A stretch of 64,000 bases of DNA from Isoetes taiwanensis (lineage: Eukaryota > Streptophyta > Lycopodiopsida > Isoetales > Isoetaceae), in contig JAJEKV010000341.1 of NCBI GenBank assembly GCA_021234155.1, positions 124,001 to 188,000 on the forward strand, read 5' to 3'. Position 1 is the first letter of the stretch, and each line of letters begins with the position of its first letter. The notes beneath the pieces are model-generated. The model searched no databases. It was not told the DNA's origin and saw nothing but the letters and a program-made list of their open reading frames with translations. The position numbers and the translations under genes are program-made. Below, piece by piece: positions 43,190 through 53,699 of the stretch.

Positions 43190-43920
43190 AAGCGCTGACA
43201 CCCTTCCCCAAATCAAACCAGGCCAGGACTTTGCACGGCTTTCGCACCAGAGGGGAGAGGCCAGATCCCAGGAGACGGACCTTAGAAAGGTTGCCGAGGC
43301 AGCCTTTCCTGGTAGCGCTCCTCCAGGAGGGCAAATGCTAATGCCGTCCCTCTTGGGGCTCGATTTCTCTATCCGACCGTTGAATCCGGGGCTCAAGTAA
43401 CCTGCTTCGAGTAGGTTAAAAGAATCCAAGATCCATCCGGGAGAACTTATCAAACCCTTGAAGCGTCTGCGAGGGTCAGGTGTAGAAACCCAAGTCTTTT
43501 GTCGCTCGGGCAGTACAAAGGCTCTAGAATGGAGATTTGACTTCGCCGTATCGTCCGAAATGCTAAATTACCCTAGGGACCAAGTTATATGGTTATTTTT
43601 GACAAGAAAAGAAACACGAACCCTGTACATGGCAGTATTCCACAGCCACCTCTTTGGCCAATTGACTACGAACGTGTTGGACATGAGCTACTTTGGTGCT
43701 TCTTGGAGAAGGGGTGGTCTTCTGCCCATGAAACTTGATTTTAAGTCCATTGGCAGAGTCAGTTCACAGTTCCAGAATGGGAGAATTGCTCGTCCATGGT
43801 CGGGTTCTTCGGGAGAGGACCTTTGGGGCGAACTGTTTTCGGAAGGTTTTAAGGGTGCATCTTCTCGCATCAACACCCTCCTTCCACATGATGACATTGT
43901 GCAAGATCCTCGTTGAATCT
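43190..43920. other. GC-richer island with unresolved coding potential
   Basis: Base composition rises clearly above both flanks. On the plus strand 43458-43916 is open for 152 codons (contains WRRGGLLPMKLDFKSIG and GRIARPWSGSSGEDLWGELF); on the minus strand 43187-43453 and 43137-43334 are open. None matches a family I know. Composition and style are compatible with a piece of organelle DNA transferred to the nucleus or an old retrotransposon, and I cannot choose between them. Confidence 0.35.
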
Positions 43921-43933
43921 GACTAGGATATGG

Positions 43934-43991
43934 CCTCCGAAACGTAAACCCTGTGTGTTGCTAGGTTATTGAAGGGTTTACGTTATGGAGG
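43934..43991. repeat. Long hairpin (19 bp arms)
   Basis: cctccgaaacgtaaaccct at 43934-43952 pairs with agggtttacgttatggagg at 43973-43991, with two mismatches and a 20-base loop. It sits exactly at the right edge of the GC-richer island. Confidence 0.85.
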
Positions 43992-44526
43992 TCGAGTTTT
44001 AGTCGATTTCACTTGGGACATGGTCGAAGCTCTGCAGTTGAAAACACGGAACAATAGGAACTGATGGATTGTAACGCAGAACAATAGAAACTGACGGATT
44101 GTGTTAGTCAAAGTTTGCAGATTGCACCTTGGTTTTTTGAAACTAGCAAATACAAGAGAAATTCTCACATCCAATTGAGAACTACTTTAGTGTTCAGTCT
44201 ATTCAGTCAAACTGTAGACAGCCTAAAGTGTAAGAAAATAAAAAAAATTGAATCAGTGTGATCCTGGTTGGCTTTGCACAGCTTAGTCTAAATATGGATG
44301 GAAAGGTAGACCTCCCGTCTCTTGATAAAAAAAATTGCACAGAGATGAGTGAGGCAAGGGTGGATTTTAATAATTAATTGCTATGGTGGACATAGACATC
44401 ATTTTAAACATGAATATACTTAGCTGGAGAAATTTATGCCGTTAATAGATGAGCATTAGAATGGAAGAAGAGGTTTATTTTTGCATGAATTATATTACAA
44501 CTTATGTTTTCTCTTTAAATTTCCAG

Positions 44527-44925
44527 TTGTCTCCGAGTTTTGTACCTGGATGAAAGCGCATTAAAAGATTATGGAGGAGAGTGGCTTCATGAGCTTGCAC
44601 TACATAATTCAAAACTGGAGGTCCTTAGTTTTACGATGACCAATCTGGATGATTTGAGAATGATAATAAGGAAATGCAGTGGTTTCTGAAAGTGTACGGA
44701 AGGACTTGAGTAACTCGTCAGTTATGGATCTTGAAATAATGTTTAATCCTGAGAATGAGGAACCAATTCCTTTACCAAAGAATTTAGTATCCCTTTCAGG
44801 CGACATTCAGCTTCCATTGCAACCATCAACAATGTCTAACTTGAGAGAACTTGGTCTGTGGAACATCATCATGAGCTGCTAAGGGCCTGTACAAATCTCG
44901 AAGATTTACAGGCAAGCATCTTTGC
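44527..44925 (+). pseudogene. COI1-like F-box/LRR jasmonate receptor relic
   Basis: After a TTTCCAG acceptor the frame reads CLRVLYLDESALKDYGGEWL, then HELALHNSKLEVLSFTMTNL and a R-K-C-S-G end at about 44690. GGEWLHELALxNSxLExL is a characteristic leucine-rich repeat stretch of COI1, whose product is the jasmonate (or dinor-OPDA) receptor in SCF ubiquitin ligases. After a frameshift a second block follows (44679-44882: NPENEEPIPLPKNLVSL, then TMSNLRELGLWN), and after another shift ELLRACTNLEDLQAS, again LRR-like. There is no F-box and no C-terminal repeats, so only an internal part of the gene survives. Confidence 0.7.
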
Positions 44926-45653
44926 TCCTTTTCTGTTAAGTAGAAGCAACTTTACTTGGGATAGTAGAAATGGGTATATATGTGATATGGTAAAATTATT
45001 ACTGAAAATTTGGAAGCCTGTTATTACTCATAATTTAAAAAAAGGTGGGGAAATCAGAAGGGACTGTCCTTTTCTGAGAGGAGGGATGGCAAAATTTGGT
45101 GTTCTTTGGGATGAGGTCTCTGAAGTTTATTTGGGCACAAGGTTATAAGGAAAGGGATATGATAACCCACGTGATATGATAACCTCATTAGAGCCTCCTG
45201 TACATCAGTTTGACGAAGGTTGATCTCAATACACTCGGTATTAGTGCGTAATGGCATTTCAAATTTCCGTTCTTGCTTTAATTGAGGGCATACTTAGCAT
45301 GTTGAACTCCCTCTTAACTTGTAACTAGTAAATTGCCCACCTTTGGTGGAACAATCCATGTACTTTGGTGAAAGCCCTTGGAACGTTGGGCAATCCATGT
45401 ACTTGTACTTTAGTGACCCCTTGGAACATTCCTAACCCATAAGGGTTATGTATGTATTGTACTTTTGATCTATTGTAAACAAAATTTACAACCCTGCGAT
45501 TTCACATTGACATCATTACTATTTCTTAAATGTTGCCACTTAAATCATTTTTCCACTTAAATCTTGTCATTTCAAACATGAAGGCAAAAGTTGATGCAAG
45601 GAGAAGATAACTAATCATCGTTTGCTGTATTTGCATGGTTAAGTACACATGAT

Positions 45654-45720
45654 GAAACATTTCAAGAGATCCAATGTCTACATTTCTGAAACATTTAAAG
45701 GAATCCAATGTCTACATTTT
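45654..45720. repeat. Two-copy 36 bp repeat
   Basis: gaaacatttcaagagatcc then aatgtctacatttct, followed by gaaacatttaaaggaatcc then aatgtctacattttt. Confidence 0.85.
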
Positions 45721-46515
45721 TGCAGCTAAGTTAACTAGTGCAAATTAGAATGTTTTAAATAAACCACTTAAAAGGACGACAATGTAGACATGTATGCTCT
45801 TGTCATTGCTGATGCCAATGAGAGTCAATATAATTTATCATATCGTGTTTGTATGGCATGGTTTGTACGATACATTCTATATTTCAAGTAAAACATTGTC
45901 ATTTGCTTAGAACTTGTTGGTGCTATCTAAATTGCTATCAACACAATAACAAAGGTGAGAGAAACTGGGCATCAACATAATAATGCTCGTGAAGTTTATC
46001 ACTGTTACATTTTTCCCTTTGTTGGAATTGTTTTGCACTATCTTACTATCCCCGCTCGGCTATTCATGACTTTCTCATCTTCCCAACACAACACAGTTGA
46101 CCGGCTACTTATATCATTCCTCCACCATTTAGTGTGCTGGCATTAGATGCTATGGGGTTTCTGACAGTATTAAAATTCTCAGAATCCTTCTCAATAACCA
46201 CTTGACTCTTAAATTTGCATCATAAATTTTTTATCTATTTTGTGACTGCAAATCTCTGGGGCCTGCAATATTCCTCTTGCCTTTAACTATCTGGTGTATG
46301 CTCCCATTGATGGTTGCTTCTCTCTTCCTTCTACAAATTTTTCTTAAAGGTCTGGCTCATACCCATTAGTCTTAGAAGCACTGGTATTGGCACTTCTATT
46401 GTGTTGTCTTCTATATACAAATTTGCTTGACATTTTCAAGTGCTCCAAGCTCAAATGTATACTTTGTGGACGTCCACTTTTTAGTTTAACTCTTTTATCC
46501 CTAAATCATATCGTG

Positions 46516-46650
46516 GTGAAGGTATGCTAGGGATTGACTCATAGTGCCCAACATTTGTGGTATAAACATGTAGAACGCTCATGTGAAGGTATGCTAGGGA
46601 TTGACTCATAGTGCCCAACATTTGTAAAGGTATAAATAGGTAAAACGCTC
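46516..46650. repeat. Two-copy 67 bp tandem repeat
   Basis: gtgaaggtatgctagggatt opens copies at 46516 and 46583. Both include gactcatagtgcccaacatt and a gaacgctcatg / aaacgctcatg end. Confidence 0.9.
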
Positions 46651-49084
46651 ATGCTGTCCATGGTATCAAAAACTCCATAGACTTCTTGATTACGTGATCC
46701 GATACAACCGGTTTTCAAGTTGGGTTCAAAAATGAAGGGAACAAAATATAATAGCATGCATACCTTACATTTTTTGGTTAATCAGGCATCCTGGTGAAAG
46801 ACCTATCTGCAGCCTTCATGACCTGAATGCTTATATATAGAACTTAAAAGTGTCTTTTCTCAAATAAAAAACATAGCGTATGAAGCGAGAGAACCTTACT
46901 TTTCTTGGCGATGCTTATTTGTTGCAACACTTTGATTTTGCCAACACTGCATTCGTGTCAATGACCTTGAACATGATACCTTGGATACCTTGAACTGGAT
47001 CTCCCTTTTGTATATGCCATCTGACTTGCTAATGATTTCATGTCGTTTTGTTAGCTCAACATCGAAATAGCTCAGTTCCAGTGTGAGATCCTTGCAATAT
47101 TTGAATTAACCATCACTCTGAACAACCAGCGCATGACAGATATTATTCTCAAAAAAGGAGGTATGCACCAGTTTGGACAGTCCAATCACAGAACATCTAC
47201 GAGTGCACTTACTAACAGATATAAACAACATCTATTGACAAATATAAGCAGGGCCTTTTTGTTCTAGAAAATCAGGCCACAATGAAACAAATACCTCAGT
47301 GATTTCGCCTGGTATGTCCGGGCAAAAGAATATTGTTATAATATTGCTGAACATTGCAGAACATTGCATGATGCCCTCAATAAAAACTTTGAGAGTACAC
47401 ATGTATCCTTTAAAAAGAAAAAAAAACATACAGTCCCAATAAATGCCAAAAGCAATTTTCTGATTCAATTTTCAATTGGGTTGATAGGGCCAATATGAAG
47501 TTATTTCCAGATTGGCCTGAAAGGTATAATGTAGGTTGGGAAGATTTTATGATGCTAGCTTGGATGCATTTCTATACTCACGATTCCTTTGGTTTACTAT
47601 AAAATGTCAAAATTCACTTTGCATAAGTGGGGCATAATTCCCTCTCGATATGCAATCACAAATTTAGTGAGACAAACTTTTAACATGACATAAATTGATC
47701 AAGGGGTAGAAATTGTGTGCCTTTAAACATGCTCCACATCCTCATACTTATATTCTTTATGCATGTAATACATGAAGAAAGTACAAAATGATTGGTGCGA
47801 AGACACACATGAGAATATAGAAGCTTTGTTCTTTGCTAGCAAATCTTACATCTTCCCTCCGGTCTGAGGAACCAATATATACTCTATCTGTCTTCACATC
47901 TTTGCACTCCTTAGATAATATACGTTTATCTGTTGAGTGGGGTTTGCAACCGCAGGTTCAAATTGGACACACCTTCTTGATATCTATAAGAAGAAGGTAA
48001 TATTTATGTTTAGACCATAAGACCGAAAACATGCTTGAAAACACCAGGCCCAAATCTTACTTGGCATCACCATCGAAAAAACAGACTCAAACATTGATTA
48101 AGTCTTGTTCGTCATGCAAGCAAGAGAGATAACCCGGTGATTCACATTAACGTAAGATATAAAGTTCTACGATTGCATACCTCAAGATATTTAGCGATGC
48201 ACCTGATGCGCTTCAATCATACCACTTTTACCTCTAGCTTCTACAACCATGTTGCCGCGGTGTCATTCTGTCCTCCATCCGTGTAAATATCACGGGGTAA
48301 AGGATGCATGTTGAAATCTTTCCGAGATTGTGGCAATCAACTGGCTGCAAAATACGCTTTGTGCATGGACCCGGTTGATTAACAACAAAGTCTATAGCTC
48401 CGGACACCAAAAGTCCATGGCAATCTTACAGAAAATCATGTGCCATAGTTGAAAAGCCTAGGCGCCTTCACAAAAGATCTAAGTGTATTTGCCAGATGCC
48501 ATAAACCCCAGACTCCACAGATCACTCCCTGATGCATATGAGAGGGCACAAAAAACCCCATTGTTTATACATTGTCGGATGATTTGAACTGTTGAGATCT
48601 CAAGCTTGCCTCTAGATAAAGAGTAGAATGGCTAGAGGCCTGCCCATAACGCAGGATCCGTCTCAGGCCGGCAAATCTCAAAACGATGCATAACACCAAC
48701 AGAAGCTTTACAAATCCTTTTCTATAAATACATTCCAATAAAAAAATAGTTTGTTTTAAAAATAAAAAACCCAAAGATAAATTCTAAAAAAGGGAATCTC
48801 TAGCCCAAAGGTTAAAAAAACCAATAGTTTTCACAAAAAAGCGAGTTTCGATCGTAGAAAAAAATAATTTGGCGTCCAAAACACGGAAAACCTTAGCGTA
48901 TATTCATACGCAAAAAAACCAAAAAGTTTTTCACCGCCGGAAAAACAATCAGTAATGACGGCCGTCAGATTATCAGATATACCCCTGATATGCCAGAATA
49001 TGCCAAAACCAACCCTCCCCCTAACGAATTGCCCCCTTAACAGGGGCAATCCAAAAAATATAATCCAATATAAACCATTGATTT

Positions 49085-49155
49085 TGATTACAATGCATAA
49101 CGACCATTGACATTAATTAAATCTCCCTTTGACCTCCATTTTGATGCATCTAAGT
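49085..49155 (+). repeat. Dispersed repeat R3, copy 2
   Basis: aatgcataacgaccattgac then attaattaaatctccctttg: the same order of words as 39990-40045. Confidence 0.5.
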
Positions 49156-50099
49156 ATGACGTGTTCAGTGGTAGGAAATACCCCAAAAATATACTAGATA
49201 GGGTGGAATCTTACTCCAACCATTGCTAAGAAGTCCTACCCATTGACAACATATATCATTGTTTTACTTTTAAGGGTGCAACCCAGAGCGATCTAAATTT
49301 CCATCCAATGGTTCAAGCTAACCAATAAATGCCAATTTCTCTCCATGTCAAATAGTTTTGGCTGTGTCCATTTTTAACAACCCTGTGGGTTATTACACTT
49401 GAGAGTAGCATAAACTACCACATTTGCAAAAGAAATTGAGGACCAAATAGTACAAACACCAGGCTCCAACCAACATAGGCCACGAGAGGAACACAACTAC
49501 TCTATAAAATACAAGGGACATATCCTCCCTGGCCACCAAGGCAAATTCTTCCTCAAATTGTGGTCATCAAGATCATCTACAATCCCTTAGCTCCAGCATC
49601 CAGTTCCCCTAGCTCCTAGCTCCTTCTAGCTCTATTGCCTGGGAGAGGCATGTTTAATGCCACGATCCTTAGTGACAAGCGTCTTGAATCATCTAACGTG
49701 TGTAGGTCACACAGGAGATAGAATCGGGAAGAAATCCATTAAGGGTTTTGCGCACTAGAGTTTTATCCAATTGCCTGAAGGACATTTTGGAGCCTCCATT
49801 GTTGAATCCAGATTCCCAATACACGCATTGTGCAACTTTTCTGCCCTACCCTAATTTTTCTTCCAAGATTTATGTAAGGGAGATTTGAGTCCCTAGTCCA
49901 TATACGGTTCACCATGAATGAAAGGACCCCTAATACGGTGAGATTTGATGTATGGATGGCCAAGAAAAAATCAAGGGGGGTTCACAGTTTTGGGCGTATA
50001 ACCCATCTGCATGCACAGGAAAGGGGTTTTCTGGACCCATTTTCGTACATATACGGTCGGCAGGGGGTCCTTTTTCTGGTATTTTTTGCACTATCTTAG

Positions 50100-50225
50100 G
50101 TAATTTTTATTCGAAAGGGGTCAAAATTTGCTTTTAAAGATCCGTATACAGGGGGGTTTTTTGCCACCCCATGCACGCAGATGGCATATCCCCCTTATAC
50201 ATGAGTGAATCCCCCTTGGAAAAAA
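50100..50225 (-). repeat. Dispersed repeat R2, copy 2
   Basis: Collinear with 16735-16860 over about 120 bp (see the copy 1 entry). The preceding 49900-50100 is related in style but not clearly repeated. Confidence 0.6.
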
Positions 50226-50324
50226 TCTCTTCCTAAGAAGTCATTGCTCACACAGAAGGTCCCTCGTCCTACAAGTGCTTGGTCTAGTACACAGCTCCAT
50301 AGCCCGGCGCAAGCTAATTCTCGT

Positions 50325-50650
50325 GCCCCGATGGATCTACCATCTTCTATTTTTGGTCCACAGCGACCTCTTGGAATTAGCCTCCAAAGTACCCTAAGCC
50401 AGCAAGTCCAATGTTTTGTGCCTCAACTTCGAGACCAGATGTGGCCTATTCATCCAATAGAGGGATGGCGATCACATCTAAGGTTTCAGAATTTGTTTGC
50501 CAATGTGTGGAAACCAGACATGCTTTAGTACATACATCCAAGTCCAAGTTATGTTCAAATACAAAGCATTGCGTTGAGGTGGGACCTGCCATAGTGTCGC
50601 ACCAGGCGGATATTATCGCACACAAGAGAACGAGCAGCACCAGGGATCAA
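50325..50650 (+). repeat. Diverged duplicate pair, copy 1
   Basis: Matches 51592-51955: gatggatctaccatcttct, tttttggtccaca, ccaaagtaccctaagccagc, tttgccaatgtgtggaaacc, agtacatacatcc, and cgcaccaggcggatattatc. Translations are full of stops. The second copy is followed by a LINE 3' end, so both may come from a LINE family. Confidence 0.8.
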
Positions 50651-51591
50651 CTTATAAGGGTAGACACTACCTTTTTTTCTAAAGGTATATTACGAGTTGC
50701 CTTTTTTTAGGAAGATTAAAATTTTATCAGCCCTTTTTATTTCATGGTACAATGTAAACTGCCCTTATTTACTGCAAAAGCCATTATAAAACACCATTTA
50801 TCTATCAAAGCACACATTTATAGAAAACAAAGTAATTTCTGTTTCAACAAAACATAGCGGTCTATATATTTGGTAGCATATCATAGCCGGAATGTAAATA
50901 GAATGTAAACCCTCTTTGTGATTTCAAGGCTGTAAAATTTGTTGATCATGTATCACACAATAAATGCAAGAAAGAATGGATGAATGCAACAAAGAACTAG
51001 CAAGAATAGAAAGAAACGCATTAAAGCAAATAAAATACAAAGGAATGCAAGGAATTGGAAGCAAACACTAACCTGCCAGGTTTTTCATGTGAATCAAATG
51101 CCATGCACGATGCAATGGCAAAGCAACGAAATTTGGTTGGAGTATTTTTTGTCCTTGTCTGGTGATTTCGATCAGTCCAGTGACTCCGATCACTGAGAAT
51201 GATGCATCATGCATGACGTTGCTAAAAAAGGCAGCAAATAGAAGGAAGTTCTTGCCCACCCACTGCCAAAATGAACGTTGCTTTTTGTTTTTCTATTTCC
51301 TCTTTTTTTTTTCTTTTTTCCTTTCTTTTGATTTTCAAAAATTGGCTTTGTTAATTATAGAATTTTAATTTCTTGTTTTTTGACAATAATATATAGATAA
51401 TGCTAAACATATTACTATTGACATTAATAGAATTTTAAGGCTTTTTTTAAATCCCTGCCCTTATTTTAAAGGTTGCTTAAATTTTTGCTCTTTCAAGAGG
51501 AAGGGCATTTTTTTTATTCAACCCTTATTTATAATGGCTATAATTTTTTTCCCCTTCTTTTGCAGGGAAGACCTATTTAAAGTTGGGCAGG

Positions 51592-51955
51592 CTCCGATGG
51601 ATCTATCATCTTCTCTTTTTGGTCCACAATGACCTTTTGGAATTAGCTTCCAAAGTATCCTAAGCCAGCAAGTTCAATGTTTTCTGCCTCGACTCCGAGA
51701 CCAGAAGTGGGCTATTCATCAAGTGGAGAGATGATCACATCTATGACAGTATCTATTGAGAGATGGACACAACTACTATAATTGCTACGAGTCTTGCTTC
51801 TAGAATTTTTTTGCCAATGTGTGGAAACCAGTGATGCTTCAGTACATACATCCGAGTTCATATACATCTCATATACAAAGCATTGCATTGAGGCGGGACC
51901 TGCCGTAGTATCGCACCAGGCGGATATTATCTCACGCAGGAGAATGAGCAGCACC
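51592..51955 (+). repeat. Diverged duplicate pair, copy 2
   Basis: Collinear with 50325-50650, but with about 60 extra bases at 51745-51805 (agtatctattgagagatgga onwards) missing from copy 1. It continues to the right into further LINE-like sequence. Confidence 0.8.
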
Positions 51956-52288
51956 CACTGGGCTTATGAAGTTCACTGGAGGACATGGAGCACCCACCTG
52001 GCCTAAACCTGCATATCATCGGTATTATGGAGGTGACTGACTAAAGAGGCGATACATTTTTTCACTCATGTGATGCAGATACAGGTAGATGTCATTATCT
52101 CGGCTAGTCGGGTTGGAGTAGCACGACCCAACCGCCCTCATGACCACCTAGTTCAGTTTAGAGATGATATTTCCCACTTGCATATCTTGAAGCATGGGAA
52201 TTGGAGACCTTTTCCATTCAAGAGGACCTCACTCTAGCACAGCTCTGCAGATGAAAAGAGAAATTATGGCAGGTACGTGAAGCTCGTC

Positions 52289-52510
52289 TGCAATGGAAGT
52301 GGAGAATATACAGAGGAGGATAAGCTATCATTAGGGATCAGTGGCTTTCATGGATAGTTACTCTTCATATTTGTTTGTAATCTTTGATGTTTTACTCTTG
52401 TGACGGGGCTTAACCTCGACTTCCAGTTTGAGCTCTCGCCCTTTGCATTTACTTCGTCCCATAAGCTCGTTGAGCTTCCCATGGATGTTAAAAATATCTT
52501 GTCGTTTTAA
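52289..52510 (+). mobile_element. LINE 3' end, second copy
   Basis: Shares with 32441-32718: a ctgcaa(t/a) start and an aatatacagaggagg / cagtgtacaggggagg word, atcagtggc / atcaatggcc, gtcccataagctcgttg / gtcccataacccgttg, and the terminus gttaaaaatatcttgtc. It defines the common 3' end of one LINE family in this window. Confidence 0.75.
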
Positions 52511-52514
52511 CTGT

Positions 52515-53145
52515 TCCTATAAAGTAGAATATAATAGAAATGGTGCACCCTTTGATGAGAATTGAGAATAGTGTTCGTAGGAAAAAACAGCAATAAATCC
52601 TTAGAAAATGCATCAAGAAGGTCCAACTATGTCAGTAACCATGTCATTCAAAGGCCACCCTTGATATGTTTCAACAATATATGTTGACCAATGATACCAC
52701 ATTTGTGCAAATATGCTAGCATGGCCAAGCACACATTTACTAGTGTAATTGCGTCACATGCAAAAAAAACATACAAGCTGGAGTATTTCTTACGAAACAC
52801 CTAACATAAGGTCTACAAAGTCTATCATGTCTACTCTCTTTTAAACGACAAAACACCTAACATAAGGTTGAAAAAGAGCAGTCTAATTGTGACATAAAAC
52901 CCACAAAATGATCTTAGACAATTCTAGATCAAATACATCTTTATGAGAATAAGTGATTGCATACGACAAGGGAAGCACAATTGCCAAATTGCAACATGCC
53001 TTGACTTATTCAATGTGGATGTGTATGGGACCACAGTAGGTATTGTCTCCAAATTGTAGGTATGGTCTTGGGTTCCACTAAAGAAGCAATATATTGCAAA
53101 ATATTATAAAACTGTTTTACAGCTTCTATCGATATGCAGACTTCT
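52515..53145. other. Spacer, nothing recognised
   Basis: Two phrases around aaacacctaacataaggt recur (about 52796 and 52853). No gene seen. Confidence 0.45.
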
Positions 53146-53149
53146 TCAT

Positions 53150-53671
53150 ATGGTTATTGTTTTGAGCGGCCGCGACAAAATCCATTTATACTTTTATGTT
53201 GTTCGATGGACATTTTTGTTTATCAAAAAATGTAGACAGGGACTGAGTATAAGCTATGGTGTCCCACATTGGTTTCTATCGACTATAGTTCTTGATTTCC
53301 AAGATATATTTGTTGCCATCAAACAAGAAATGTCGAAATTAAAGTTTCTATTTTTAGGAGATGTTGTGGATGACCTACTTGTTATACTATAAGAAGCATA
53401 TCAAGATGGCTATTGCCACGAAAATGGCCCACAACACATGTCTGATCCGATCAACATTCATGTTAACCATGAGATATATATACGACCTAACATCAAAAAA
53501 AGTTGGTTGCCACCATGTAGCAACAACTCAAATCAAGCACAAACTAGCCCATCCAGGGGCCAGTCCTCAAGACACTCCTGGCATTCTAGCATTGGTAGCC
53601 ACTCGTTCATGCACTGGTGTTTTGCTTTTCTGTGTGTGACCCACTTTTTTTATACTTATGTCAATTCATGA
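53150..53671 (+). pseudogene. Uncharacterised frame with one stop
   Basis: One frame is open from 53150 to 53671 except for a TAA at 53390-53392, giving about 172 codons. The left part has VVRWTFLFIKKCRQG and LDFQDIFVAIKQEMSKL; the right part is Ser/Asn-rich (SRGQSSRHSWHSSIGSHSF). It may be a broken gene, but I have no family for it. Confidence 0.3.
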
Positions 53672-53699
53672 AAAGAATGTTTTGGACTCTGTCATATGA

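Larger units (their letters stand above)
45150..49870. other. 4.7 kb with no recognised gene
   Basis: The open frames are short and unlike known families. Two local duplications are annotated separately. A minus-strand stretch at about 46965-47110 (LTLELSYFDVELTKRHEIIS, DGIYKREIQFKVSK) looks protein-like but I cannot assign it. 48790-49040 is A-rich with several short A-runs. A TATA-like ctataaaatac lies at 49502. Confidence 0.4.
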
